This document shows, one piece after another, positions 33,674 through 42,794 of a stretch of 64,000 nucleotides of DNA. The stretch covers positions 120,335 to 184,334 of the forward strand of contig CACIXR010000001.1 of the NCBI GenBank assembly GCA_902590695.1, read 5' to 3'. The notes below the pieces were generated by a model that saw only the letters and a list, made by a program, of their open reading frames with translations, had not been told where the DNA came from and did not search any database. The position numbers were made by a program, and so were the translations under genes. Position 1 is the first letter of the stretch, and every line of letters begins with the position of its first letter. The stretch is from an uncultured Alphaproteobacteria bacterium. Its GTDB lineage: Bacteria > Pseudomonadota > Alphaproteobacteria > HIMB59 > GCA-002718135.

Positions 33674-34848
33674 TGTCTGAAAAAATTTATATAAAAGATG
33701 TAAGAACATATATTACTTCTAAGAAAAGTGGTGGTGACTATCATTTACAAGAAGAAGGTCATTGGATCTCTGATACAGTAATAGCCAATCCAATGTCACC
33801 TTATCCTGAGTATAAGCAAACAAGAACTAGTTGGGGTATAGGAGTTTTAGGCTCTGTAATTGTTGAAATTGAACTTTCAAATGGAATTGTAGGAGTGGCA
33901 TCAGGATTAGGGGGTAAGCCCGCGTCTTGGCTTATACAAAATCATTTTAAAAGATTTTTAATTAATCAAAACCCAAAAAATTTGAACCTAATTTGGGAAC
34001 ACATGTTTAGAGCAAGTCAATTTTATGGAAGAAAAGGCATAACTGTTTGTGCTATTAGTGTCATTGATCTTGCCATTTGGGATGCATTAGGAATTTTAAG
34101 AAATGAACCAGTAATGGAAATGATTGGAGGAAAAGTAAGAGATGAAATTCATTTTTATTGTACAGGCCCAAATCCAGTAGCAGTTAAAAAAATGGGATTT
34201 TGGGGATCAAAAGTTCCATTACCTTTTGGACCAGCAGATGGTCATGAAGGATTAGAAAAAAACTATAATTATTTAAAAAAACATAGAGAATCTGTTTCTC
34301 AGGATTTTCCTCTTATGGTTGATTGTTTTATGTCTTTGAATGTTCAATATGCTATTCAATTAGCAAAAAGATGTGAAGATTTAAATATCAATTGGTGGGA
34401 AGAAGTACTTCATCCTGATGATATTGATGGATACAAACAGATTAAACGTGCTCATCCTGACAAAAAATGGACCACTGGTGAACATGAATATACTCGCTAT
34501 GGATTTAGACAGTTAATTGAAACAAAATCTATAGATATATTACAACCTGACGTTATGTGGGTTGGCGGAATGACAGAACTGTTAAAAATTTCAGCTATGG
34601 CTGCAGCTTATGATTTACCTGTTGTACCTCATGGCAGTGGACCTTATTCATCACATTTTATATTTTCTCAGCCGCATTCACCATTTTGTGAATATATTGC
34701 AGCAAGTCCTGATGGGAAATCAGTAGTACCAATGTTTCCTTATTTTGAAGGTGAACAACTTCCTATAAATGGAAAAGTACAAATTCCAAACAAACCAGGT
34801 TTTGGAATGAAGCTAGTTGATAAGGAAAGTTTAGTAGAAGTAAAATAA
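33673..34848 (+). CDS. rhmD: L-rhamnonate dehydratase
   Basis: A 391-residue enolase-superfamily enzyme. The N-terminus GGDYHLQEEGHWISD, then NPMSPYPEYKQTRTSWGI, is the characteristic capping-domain sequence of E. coli RhmD. Metal ligands: MVDCFMS (Asp), WWEEVLHP (Glu) and TTGEHEY (Glu); catalytic His in VVPHGSGPYSSH. The C-terminus includes PNKPGFGMKL. It dehydrates L-rhamnonate to 2-keto-3-deoxy-L-rhamnonate. Its place at the end of the transport/mutarotase operon supports a non-phosphorylative rhamnose route; L-mannonate or L-lyxonate can also be substrates in this group. Confidence 0.88.
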   Translation: MSEKIYIKDVRTYITSKKSGGDYHLQEEGHWISDTVIANPMSPYPEYKQTRTSWGIGVLGSVIVEIELSNGIVGVASGLGGKPASWLIQNHFKRFLINQNPKNLNLIWEHMFRASQFYGRKGITVCAISVIDLAIWDALGILRNEPVMEMIGGKVRDEIHFYCTGPNPVAVKKMGFWGSKVPLPFGPADGHEGLEKNYNYLKKHRESVSQDFPLMVDCFMSLNVQYAIQLAKRCEDLNINWWEEVLHPDDIDGYKQIKRAHPDKKWTTGEHEYTRYGFRQLIETKSIDILQPDVMWVGGMTELLKISAMAAAYDLPVVPHGSGPYSSHFIFSQPHSPFCEYIAASPDGKSVVPMFPYFEGEQLPINGKVQIPNKPGFGMKLVDKESLVEVK

Positions 34849-34849
34849 T

Positions 34850-36220
34850 TTATAAATCAAATATTTTACCTGGATTTAAAATATTATTTGGATCAAAACT
34901 TTCTTTTATCGATTTCATTAATGGAATATTATCTGGATGTTGTTTTAACAAATATTCCTTTTTTTGAAGACCTATACCGTGCTCACCTGTAATAGTTCCA
35001 TCCATTTCTAGAGCTTTATCAATTAATTTATTGCTAAATTCTCTAATATATTTGTATTCATTTTCTTTATTAGGATCGTAGACAATAGTTACATGAAAAT
35101 TACCATCACCTACATGCCCCACCATAGGTGCTTTTAATCCAGTTTCTTGAAGTTCATTTTCTGCAAATTTTATACATTCAACTATATTAGAAATGGGAAC
35201 ACAAACATCTGTTGCGTATACCCTAACATCATCACCTTGAGCTTTGACTGAATAATAAACGTTATGTCTTGCTTTCCAGATTTTATTTCTTTCTTCTGTA
35301 TTAGCTGCCCACTTAAACTCACTACCATTATTATTTTTAGAAATTTCTTCCACTACATCAATTGATTCTTTATTTGAAATTTCGCTACCATGAAATTCAT
35401 AAAACAGCGTAGGGAAACTATCTAAATTTTCCAATTTTGAATATTTAATACTTATATCCATTTGATCTTGATTTAATAATTCTACCCTTGCAATTGGCAC
35501 GCCATACTGAATTATTTCTTGTGCTGTTAAAACTGCAGAGTCTAAATCTGGGAATTGACAAACAGCACTCATGATACTTTCAGGTATAGGAGATAACCTT
35601 AGATGAACCTCAGTAATTATCCCAAGTGTTCCTTCTGAACCAACAAAAAGATTTGTTAAATTATATCCTGCAGAAGTTTTTTTTGCTCTACTTCCTGTTT
35701 TAATTATATCACCATTTGCCATTACAACGGTTAAACCAAGAACTGTAGTTCTCATTGTTCCATATCTTACTGCCATTGTTCCTGAGGCAGAACAAGCTGC
35801 CATGCCTCCAAGTGAAGCATTTGCACCTGGGTCAATTGGAAAAAAAACCCCTTTATCTTTTAAAGTTTCATTTAATTGTTCTCTAGTTACATTTGCTTGT
35901 ACACGACAATCAAAGTCAGCTTCGTTAATTGAAATAATTTTGTTAAAATTTTCCATTGAAATTGTAAAACCCTCATCATTTCCAACAACATGACCTTCTA
36001 AAGATGTACCGGTGCCATAAGCTGTTACTGGTACTTTAAATTCATTGCAAATTTTTAATATTTTTGAAAGTTCTTCGTTATTTTTAGGAAACAAAACTGC
36101 CCTAGGCAGAACAGGATCATAGGCATCTTCACCTTTTGCATGATTATTTCTGACACTTTCTGAAAATGATATTCTTTCTTGTAAAATATCTTTTAAATTG
36201 TCTAATAATCCTCTATCCAT
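34850..36220 (-). CDS. FAD-linked oxidase, D-lactate/glycolate dehydrogenase type (GlcD-like)
   Basis: A 456-residue flavoprotein with the PCMH FAD-binding domain (TAYGTGTSLEGHVVG near residue 73, LGGMAACSASGTMAVRYG near 130) and the C-terminal catalytic domain with VGHVGDGNFHV and TGEHGIGLQKKEYL. It oxidises D-2-hydroxy acids such as D-lactate, passing electrons to quinone or cytochrome. It is convergent with rhmD, only 1 base apart. It may take hydroxy-acid end products of the sugar routes. GlcE/GlcF partners are not present, so D-lactate is more likely than glycolate. Confidence 0.9.
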   Translation of the reverse strand: MDRGLLDNLKDILQERISFSESVRNNHAKGEDAYDPVLPRAVLFPKNNEELSKILKICNEFKVPVTAYGTGTSLEGHVVGNDEGFTISMENFNKIISINEADFDCRVQANVTREQLNETLKDKGVFFPIDPGANASLGGMAACSASGTMAVRYGTMRTTVLGLTVVMANGDIIKTGSRAKKTSAGYNLTNLFVGSEGTLGIITEVHLRLSPIPESIMSAVCQFPDLDSAVLTAQEIIQYGVPIARVELLNQDQMDISIKYSKLENLDSFPTLFYEFHGSEISNKESIDVVEEISKNNNGSEFKWAANTEERNKIWKARHNVYYSVKAQGDDVRVYATDVCVPISNIVECIKFAENELQETGLKAPMVGHVGDGNFHVTIVYDPNKENEYKYIREFSNKLIDKALEMDGTITGEHGIGLQKKEYLLKQHPDNIPLMKSIKESFDPNNILNPGKIFDL

Positions 36221-36253
36221 TGTTCAATAATATTAATTATTTTATAAAAGTAA

Positions 36254-37252
36254 ATGAATACAACGCCATTAGAATTAGAAAATATATATGATTTAGCATA
36301 TAAAGCACTTTCAGCCCATGGGTGTGATCATTTCAATGCTGATTCTGTAGCTACTACAGTTTCGCATGCAGAAAGAGATGGAAGTGTCTCTCATGGATTA
36401 TTTCGAATTCCTGGTTATGTAGCTTCTCTAAAAAGTAAAAAAGTAAATGGAGTTTCACGACCTTCAAATATACATCTCACACAAAATGCAATTCGTGTTG
36501 AGGGAGATTATGGTTTTGCTCCAGTTTCAATAAAAGTTGGCTTACCTGAATTGATAAAAACGACAAATAAACATGGAGTTGGTGTTTTAACTATAACTAA
36601 TACTCACCACTTTGCAGCACTATGGCATGAAACTGAAGCATTAGCTGAAAATAATTTAATTGGAATTGCATGTACTGCTTATAAGCCAAGTGTAGCCCCA
36701 GCTGGTGCAAAAAAACCATTATTTGGAACAAATCCAATATCATTTGCTTGGCCAAGAAAAAATAAAACTCCTGTGGTTTATGACATGGCAACTTCTACTA
36801 TGGCGATGGGAGAAGTTCAGGTTGCAGCACGTGATGGTCACAAAGTTCCATTTGGAACAGGCCTAAATAAAGATGGAGAAAAAACTGATAATCCATCTGA
36901 AATTGCAAATGGAGGAGTCCTTTTAACATTTGGCGACTACAAAGGTTCTGCAATAGCAATGATGATTGAGTTATTAGCTGCAGGTCTAGTAGGAGATTTA
37001 TTTAGTTTTGAAGCTAAAGAAGAAGACAATAATGATGGAGGTCCCGCAAGGGGCGGTGAATTTATTATGGCATTATCTCCAGAGCTTGTTGCAGGAAAAA
37101 ATTGGAATGAACATGCTGAGAAATTTTTTGAACAAATGACATCTTTAGACGGTGTGCGATTACCTGGACAACGAAGACACACTAATAGGCAAGATAAAGG
37201 TCCAAGACAAATTAATACAGAGCTAATAGAAAAGATAAAGAGTCTAATCTAA
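36254..37252 (+). CDS. Ldh (malate/L-lactate/ureidoglycolate dehydrogenase) family oxidoreductase
   Basis: A 332-residue NAD(P)-dependent dehydrogenase of the LDH2/MDH2 family, unrelated to the Rossmann-type lactate dehydrogenases. The conserved active-site His lies in HAERDGSVSHGLFR, and TNTHHFAALWHE, ACTAYKPSVAPAGAKKPLFGTNP and DMATSTMAMG are typical. Members reduce or oxidise 2-keto/2-hydroxy acids, including sugar-derived ones. It is divergent from the FAD oxidase and 7 bases ahead of the serine hydrolase. An L-lactate or keto-deoxy-acid role would fit the neighbourhood. Confidence 0.9.
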   Translation: MNTTPLELENIYDLAYKALSAHGCDHFNADSVATTVSHAERDGSVSHGLFRIPGYVASLKSKKVNGVSRPSNIHLTQNAIRVEGDYGFAPVSIKVGLPELIKTTNKHGVGVLTITNTHHFAALWHETEALAENNLIGIACTAYKPSVAPAGAKKPLFGTNPISFAWPRKNKTPVVYDMATSTMAMGEVQVAARDGHKVPFGTGLNKDGEKTDNPSEIANGGVLLTFGDYKGSAIAMMIELLAAGLVGDLFSFEAKEEDNNDGGPARGGEFIMALSPELVAGKNWNEHAEKFFEQMTSLDGVRLPGQRRHTNRQDKGPRQINTELIEKIKSLI

Positions 37253-37259
37253 TCCATTT

Positions 37260-38450
37260 ATGGATAATATTAAATTAGATTTTCAAAAACATATTGATGC
37301 AGGAAGATGCAATGGAGCAGAATGGATAATAAATTATAAAAATAATATTTATCATGAAGTAATTGGTTACAAAGATTTGAAATTAAAAAATAAGCTCAAT
37401 AAAAATTCATATTATAGAATTTGGTCAATGACAAAGCCAATTATTGGTTTTGCAGCAATGCAATTAATTGAAAAAAATTTCTTATCTCTTGATGATACTA
37501 TAGATAAACATTTATCTGATTTTAAAAATTTAAAAAAACTTAGTAGTATTGAGAGTAACTTAAAAAATACAACTTCTCTGGAAAATAAACCTACTGTTAG
37601 ACAACTTTTACAACATACAGCAGGCTTTACATATAACAATTGTGATAATTTTTTAGCTCAAGAATATGAGGATAGACATTTATTTCATTCTGCATCTTCA
37701 AGTTTGGAGGAAGAGATTAGTAAAATTTCTGAATTACCTTTGTTATATGAACCTGATTCAAAATGGCATTATTCTATATCTATAGATGTTTTAGCGAGAA
37801 TTATAGAAGTTGTAACAAAAGATAAAATTTTTGATGTGTTAAACGAAAATATTTTTTTACCTTTAGAAATGAATAAAACAAATTTTTATATTGATGAAAA
37901 TAGTAATAGTCAGTTAGTTGAAACATTTGAATATAATAGTGATAAATCAAAACTTACAAATTTAAATTACGATAAAAGAAAGTTAATATTATACGGGTAC
38001 CCAACAAATAATAAAAATTATTCCAGAGGAGGTCATGGTTTGTTTTCTACAGCTGAAGATTATGAAAAATTTGCAACAATGCTTATCGATGGTAAAAATA
38101 AAAATGGAAAAGAGCTTATTAATTCTCAAAGTTTAGAATTAATGCGAAATAATTCTTTAAATAAAGTTTTATTTCCAATTGAAATCACATCAATTAATAC
38201 AAATAAAGATGAAGATTATGAAAATGATCTAGATGGATATGGATGGGGGTTAGGATTTAGAGTTTTAATGAATAATACCTCTCAAAATAAGTTTGGTCCA
38301 GTTGGAGAATTTGGATGGTCAGGCTATGCCGCTACTTATTTTTTGGCAGATCCAAAAAATAATTTGTCAGCTGTTTTAATGATGCAAATTTTAGATGCCG
38401 ATAAGATTATTAAAAAAGATTTTTACAATAATATTTTTAAAAATCTTTAA
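37260..38450 (+). CDS. serine hydrolase, class C beta-lactamase family
   Basis: A 396-residue serine hydrolase. The catalytic tetrad SxxK is SMTK in RIWSMTKPIIGF (about residue 54), and the Tyr motif is in WHYSISIDVLARI. The fold covers esterases, D-aminopeptidases and beta-lactamases. No signal peptide is seen, so a cytosolic esterase is likelier than a beta-lactamase. In a sugar island it may remove acyl groups from substrates. It is part of an operon with the Ldh gene and EamA gene (7 and 5 base gaps). Confidence 0.88.
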   Translation: MDNIKLDFQKHIDAGRCNGAEWIINYKNNIYHEVIGYKDLKLKNKLNKNSYYRIWSMTKPIIGFAAMQLIEKNFLSLDDTIDKHLSDFKNLKKLSSIESNLKNTTSLENKPTVRQLLQHTAGFTYNNCDNFLAQEYEDRHLFHSASSSLEEEISKISELPLLYEPDSKWHYSISIDVLARIIEVVTKDKIFDVLNENIFLPLEMNKTNFYIDENSNSQLVETFEYNSDKSKLTNLNYDKRKLILYGYPTNNKNYSRGGHGLFSTAEDYEKFATMLIDGKNKNGKELINSQSLELMRNNSLNKVLFPIEITSINTNKDEDYENDLDGYGWGLGFRVLMNNTSQNKFGPVGEFGWSGYAATYFLADPKNNLSAVLMMQILDADKIIKKDFYNNIFKNL

Positions 38451-38455
38451 TAAAC

Positions 38456-39310
38456 ATGAAATCAAATCCCTATACTTATGGAATAATTTTAACTCTTTTA
38501 ACTTATTTATCTTTTGGTATTTTAGATACAATTCAAAAAACAGCAGTTCAATATCATTCTGTTTTTGTATTATTATTTGTTAAATTTACTTTCTGTTTTA
38601 TTTTTTCTTTTTTTATTGCAAAAAAAAATAAAGTTAAAAAATTTTATCTTTCAAATAATTATAAAATACAAATAACTAGATGTATTTTATCTGTATGTGA
38701 ATCTTGTTTTTTTGTATTGTCTTTTAGGCACTTAGCACTTGCAGATGCCCATACCATAGGATCTTTAGCTCCTGTTCTGGTTTTAGTTTTTTCTTATTTT
38801 ATTTTAAAAGAAAAAATTAACGCGGCAACTTGGCTTGCAATTGCTGTTAGTTTCTGTGGAGTTATTCTAATCATGCGTCCTGGACTAACTATATTTAATC
38901 CTTATCTAATTATTCCATTATGTGCTGCTTTTTTCTACTCACTTTTTCAAATAGCGACCAGATTAAATGCTAAGTATGATGATAATGAAACTATGTTATT
39001 CTACAATGGTCTTATAGGCTCTTTTATTACATTTGTACTATCACTTTTTTTCTGGCAACCACTACATTCATTTTCTTTTATTTTTTTTATTTTTTTGGGT
39101 ATCTTTTTTTGTACTGGTTTATTTTTACAAATTAAGGCGTTGAGTGTTACACCAGCTAGTATTTTAGCACCTTATAATTATACTATAATTGTTTGGGGAA
39201 TAATTTTTGGTTTAATAGTATATGGAGAAGTTCCAGATATATTTACGATTATAGGAGCAATTATTATTGTTTCATCTGGAATATTTATATTTAGATATTC
39301 TTATAAGTAG
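38456..39310 (+). CDS. EamA/DMT-family transporter
   Basis: A 284-residue drug/metabolite transporter with about ten hydrophobic helices and two EamA repeats; the first ends near VLVFSYFILKEKINAATWLAIA and the second near GEVPDIFTIIGAIII. Family members export amino acids, sugars or other metabolites. It lies 5 bases after the serine hydrolase, suggesting one transcription unit. The substrate is unknown. Confidence 0.87.
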   Translation: MKSNPYTYGIILTLLTYLSFGILDTIQKTAVQYHSVFVLLFVKFTFCFIFSFFIAKKNKVKKFYLSNNYKIQITRCILSVCESCFFVLSFRHLALADAHTIGSLAPVLVLVFSYFILKEKINAATWLAIAVSFCGVILIMRPGLTIFNPYLIIPLCAAFFYSLFQIATRLNAKYDDNETMLFYNGLIGSFITFVLSLFFWQPLHSFSFIFFIFLGIFFCTGLFLQIKALSVTPASILAPYNYTIIVWGIIFGLIVYGEVPDIFTIIGAIIIVSSGIFIFRYSYK

Positions 39311-39359
39311 TTTTAATTTCTTTGTATCAATTAAAAAATTAATGTTATAAATTTACTCT

Positions 39360-40844
39360 ATGTTTATTGGTATTGATCTTGGAACTTCATCAATCAAAAT
39401 GATTTTAATTGATCAAAATCAAAGCATTCTTGCAACCGCTAATTCAAGCCTTACTGTACAATCACCTAAAGATGGTTTTAGTGAACAAAATCCACAAGAA
39501 TGGATTGATTCAACAATGGAATGCTTGAATGCTTTAAAATCAAAAAAACCAAAAGAATTTTCACAAACTATTTCAATAGGAATATCCGGTCATATGCATG
39601 GAGCTACGTTAATAGACAAGGATGGAAAATTTATTAGACCATGTATTCTTTGGAATGATACAAGATCATATCAAGAATGTGAAGAATTTGAAAAACAAAA
39701 TTTTGATGTACGATCAATTTCAGGAAATATTACCATGCCTGGTTTTACTGCACCAAAAATAAATTGGATAAAAAATAATGAAATAGATAATTTTAAAAAA
39801 ATTTTTAAAGTTTTACTTCCTAAAGATTATTTAAGATTTGTTCTTACTGGTGAATTTTTTTCTGAAATGTCAGATGCATCTGGAACATTATGGCTAGATA
39901 TCCAAAAAAGAAAATGGTCTAATCAACTTTTATCTTGCTCATTTTTAGAAGAAAAACACATGCCAGATTTAGTGGAAGGAAATGAGCAGACAGGATTTTT
40001 AAAAAAAGATTTAAAAGAGAAATTTAATTTTAACAATAATGTTAAAGTTGTGGGTGGGGCAGGGGATAATGCTGCCGCAGCAACTGGTATGGGTATAACA
40101 AATAAAAACCAATCATTTATATCTCTTGGCACTTCAGGGGTTTTTTTTACTCCCACTGAAAATTTTTTGAGTAATACTGGAGATGCAGTACATTCTTTTT
40201 GTCATTGTTTACCAAATAAATGGCACCTAATGTCTGTTATGTTAAGTGCAAGTAATTGTTTAGATTGGATTTGCGCTATTACCAATACTTCAATTGCTGA
40301 TACACTTAATAATGTAGAGCAATTTTATAATGATAAAAATTCTATAAAAAATTCTTCATATTTTTTACCTTATTTGTCTGGAGAAAGAACCCCACATAAC
40401 GATCCACATATTAGAGGTTCACTCCATTCTATAAAAACAACTACAAATGCAACAGATTTACAGTATGCAGTAATTGAAGGTGTCAGTTTTGGAATATTAG
40501 ATGGAGTAAATTCTATTTTGAAAGTTAATAATAACTTTGATAAAATATTTATGGTTGGAGGTGGTTCAAAAAGTTCATTTTGGATTGAATTGCTTGCAGC
40601 ACTTTTAAATAGAAAGTTAAGTGTTTGTGATCAAAGCGAATATGGTGCCGCACTTGGGGTTGCAAGATTAGCTATGTATCAGGATGCTACTATTGATAAT
40701 AAAGAAAATATTATTAATGAAATAAAAATAAGTAAAACTTATGAACCTAACGAAGATAACATTGATCTTTTATTACAAAGGTATTTAATTTGGAAAGATT
40801 TATATAACAGTAATAATAAAATTGCTAAAAATTTTAATTTTTAG
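39360..40844 (+). CDS. xylB: xylulokinase (FGGY family)
   Basis: A 494-residue sugar kinase. The N-terminal ATP-binding IGIDLGTSSIKMI, the substrate-site ISGHMHGATLID, CILWNDTRS, MPGFTAPKI, LPKDYLRF, and SLGTSGVFF plus HSFCHCLPN are the specific XylB pattern. It phosphorylates D-xylulose to enter the pentose phosphate pathway. No xylose isomerase (xylA) or xylose importer is recognisable in the window, so xylulose may come from a polyol or by oxidation elsewhere. It is convergent with the yceI gene. Confidence 0.9.
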   Translation: MFIGIDLGTSSIKMILIDQNQSILATANSSLTVQSPKDGFSEQNPQEWIDSTMECLNALKSKKPKEFSQTISIGISGHMHGATLIDKDGKFIRPCILWNDTRSYQECEEFEKQNFDVRSISGNITMPGFTAPKINWIKNNEIDNFKKIFKVLLPKDYLRFVLTGEFFSEMSDASGTLWLDIQKRKWSNQLLSCSFLEEKHMPDLVEGNEQTGFLKKDLKEKFNFNNNVKVVGGAGDNAAAATGMGITNKNQSFISLGTSGVFFTPTENFLSNTGDAVHSFCHCLPNKWHLMSVMLSASNCLDWICAITNTSIADTLNNVEQFYNDKNSIKNSSYFLPYLSGERTPHNDPHIRGSLHSIKTTTNATDLQYAVIEGVSFGILDGVNSILKVNNNFDKIFMVGGGSKSSFWIELLAALLNRKLSVCDQSEYGAALGVARLAMYQDATIDNKENIINEIKISKTYEPNEDNIDLLLQRYLIWKDLYNSNNKIAKNFNF

Positions 40845-40865
40845 TAAATATATTTTAAAAGAAAA

Positions 40866-41429
40866 TTATTCTTTAAAAAGAAAAATATTTGCCTTTATCT
40901 TTATTCTATCTTTGAGGATTGTTGTGTTTTTCCAATTACCAGTGCCTATCTTAAAGTCATTTCTAGAAAAAGATATTTCACTTTTTACCTGAACCAACTC
41001 ACTGGCCAATTTTATTACTTCAATATTAATAGGAATATTTTGACTTTTTCCTTTTATTGTTAATTCGCCTGTTAAATTAATTTTATTGTCTTCATAATTA
41101 AATTTAAAATTATTTGTATCAATAAGACCTAAAGGATATTTTTTAGCATCAAAAAATACTTCACTAAAAACCAAATCTTTATATCGTTTGTAATTTATAT
41201 CTAAACTATCAATTCTAACATTTATAAGAGCTTTATTATTATTTTGATTTGACAAATCTAAGGAAACAAAACCCTCAAATTCATTAAATTTACCGATAAC
41301 ATTTTTTGCAAACAAAACTGGAACTTCAAATTCTATGCTAGAAATATTTTTATCAATAGTCCATAAATCATTAGCTGTACTCTGCTTACAATACAGAAAT
41401 ATAAAAAATAAACTAAATATGACTTTCAA
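40866..41429 (-). CDS. YceI family periplasmic protein
   Basis: A 187-residue lipocalin-like YceI protein with a signal peptide (MKVIFSLFFIFLYCKQSTAN). The mature part begins DLWTIDKNISSIEFEV, as in the family, and includes LTGELTIKGKSQNIPI and KSEISFSRNDFKIG. Members bind isoprenoids or amphiphiles in the periplasm. Its start overlaps rnhA by 17 bases, so it is the last gene of an ispH-thrB-rnhA-yceI operon. Confidence 0.9.
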   Translation of the reverse strand: MKVIFSLFFIFLYCKQSTANDLWTIDKNISSIEFEVPVLFAKNVIGKFNEFEGFVSLDLSNQNNNKALINVRIDSLDINYKRYKDLVFSEVFFDAKKYPLGLIDTNNFKFNYEDNKINLTGELTIKGKSQNIPINIEVIKLASELVQVKSEISFSRNDFKIGTGNWKNTTILKDRIKIKANIFLFKE

Positions 41430-41841
41430 TATATTTCCTTGCTAGTTCATCAGCTTTCTCATTAAATTCGAAACCAGCATGTCCTTTAACCCATTTCCAT
41501 GTTACAATATGTTTATTAATTAGATTATCTAATTGGATCCATAATTCTTTATTTTTTACTATTTTTTTTGTTGAAGTTTTCCATCCATTTTTTTTCCAAT
41601 TTGTAATCCATGATTCAATACCATCCTTCACATATTTGCTATCGGTATAAATGATTAATTCTTTTTTTATCTCAAAATATTCCAGTGCCTTTATTGCAGC
41701 TGTAAGTTCCATTTTATTATTAGTTGTGTGTTGATCACCACCATTTAAAAAAATTTCTTTATTATTATCTAATATCACGACACCCCATCCACCTATACCA
41801 GGATTTCCAGAACATGCACCATCTGTATAAATATTAATCAT
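41413..41841 (-). CDS. rnhA: ribonuclease HI
   Basis: A 142-residue RNase H that cuts RNA in RNA:DNA hybrids. The catalytic acids are seen in IYTDGACSGNPG (Asp), NKMELTAAI (Glu), IYTDSKYV (Asp) and the late GHAGFEFNEKADELAR (His, Asp). The length is normal for a single-domain enzyme. It overlaps thrB by one base at its start and yceI at its end. The rnhA-thrB-ispH order is common in Alphaproteobacteria. Confidence 0.95.
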   Translation of the reverse strand: MINIYTDGACSGNPGIGGWGVVILDNNKEIFLNGGDQHTTNNKMELTAAIKALEYFEIKKELIIYTDSKYVKDGIESWITNWKKNGWKTSTKKIVKNKELWIQLDNLINKHIVTWKWVKGHAGFEFNEKADELARKYIESHI

Positions 41842-42791
41842 TATTCAAAAATATCATTTTGTTGATGCCATTTTAAAATATTCAAATATTCAAACGGATC
41901 TTTTTTAATAACTACTGCTTCAGGCGGATGAAAAATATAATCGTGCACTCTTGTACATAATATTCTAACGGCAGCAGCTCTTAATAAAATATTTAACGAT
42001 TTCTTCTCAAGATCACTTAATTCTCTCAACGTTTGATATTCCCTAAGAATTATCAAGCAGTTCTCTTTGTTAAAGTAATGTCCATTTTCACTAAAGCACC
42101 AATCATTAATAACTATAGCTAAATCGTAAATATAAAAATAATAACATGCAAAATAGAAATCTATCACTCCAGAAATTTTTTCATCTTTAAAAAAAATATT
42201 ATCTCTAAACAAATCAGCATGTATAACACCACTAGGAATATTTGCTGGCCAATAATTTTCCAAATAGTCTATTTCATTTTTTAACAAATACATTGTTTCA
42301 TTAAACTTTTCGGATTTATTATTAAGGCACTTTTTGTAAATATCTTTCCAATCCTGTAGATCTAAACTGTTAGGTCTTTTTTCATCAAAATTTATGGTAA
42401 GATTGTGTAAATTAGCAACCATTTTTCCAACTTCTCTACACATTTCAGAGTTAGGTTTTTCAATACTTTTACCTTCAAGAAAAGATATTATTACAGCTGT
42501 TTTATTTTTTATTCTTTTTAAATTCTTTCCATTTTTATCTGATATAGCTTTTGGACATTTAAAATTATTTTTATTTAAAAAGTTTTTTAAATTTATAAAA
42601 AAAGGTAATTCTTTCTCAGTTACTCTTTTTTCAAAAATTGTTAAAATATATGGTTCATTATTACAAAAAATTTTAAAATTTGAGTTTTCTATCCCATCTA
42701 CAATTTCTTCAAAGCTGTCTAAATTTCCAATTGAGTACTCAGAAATAAAGTTTTCAATATCTTCTTTAAGTAATTTAGTAAAAACTGCCAT
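41841..42791 (-). CDS. thrB: homoserine kinase (APH-fold type)
   Basis: A 316-residue kinase of the aminoglycoside-phosphotransferase fold, the form of ThrB usual in Alphaproteobacteria. The catalytic loop is GVIHADLFRDNIFF, and the metal-binding GVIDFYFACY follows. It phosphorylates L-homoserine in threonine synthesis. It is packed between ispH (3-base gap) and rnhA (1-base overlap), in the order known from related genomes. Confidence 0.93.
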   Translation of the reverse strand: MAVFTKLLKEDIENFISEYSIGNLDSFEEIVDGIENSNFKIFCNNEPYILTIFEKRVTEKELPFFINLKNFLNKNNFKCPKAISDKNGKNLKRIKNKTAVIISFLEGKSIEKPNSEMCREVGKMVANLHNLTINFDEKRPNSLDLQDWKDIYKKCLNNKSEKFNETMYLLKNEIDYLENYWPANIPSGVIHADLFRDNIFFKDEKISGVIDFYFACYYFYIYDLAIVINDWCFSENGHYFNKENCLIILREYQTLRELSDLEKKSLNILLRAAAVRILCTRVHDYIFHPPEAVVIKKDPFEYLNILKWHQQNDIFE

Positions 42792-42794
42792 CTT

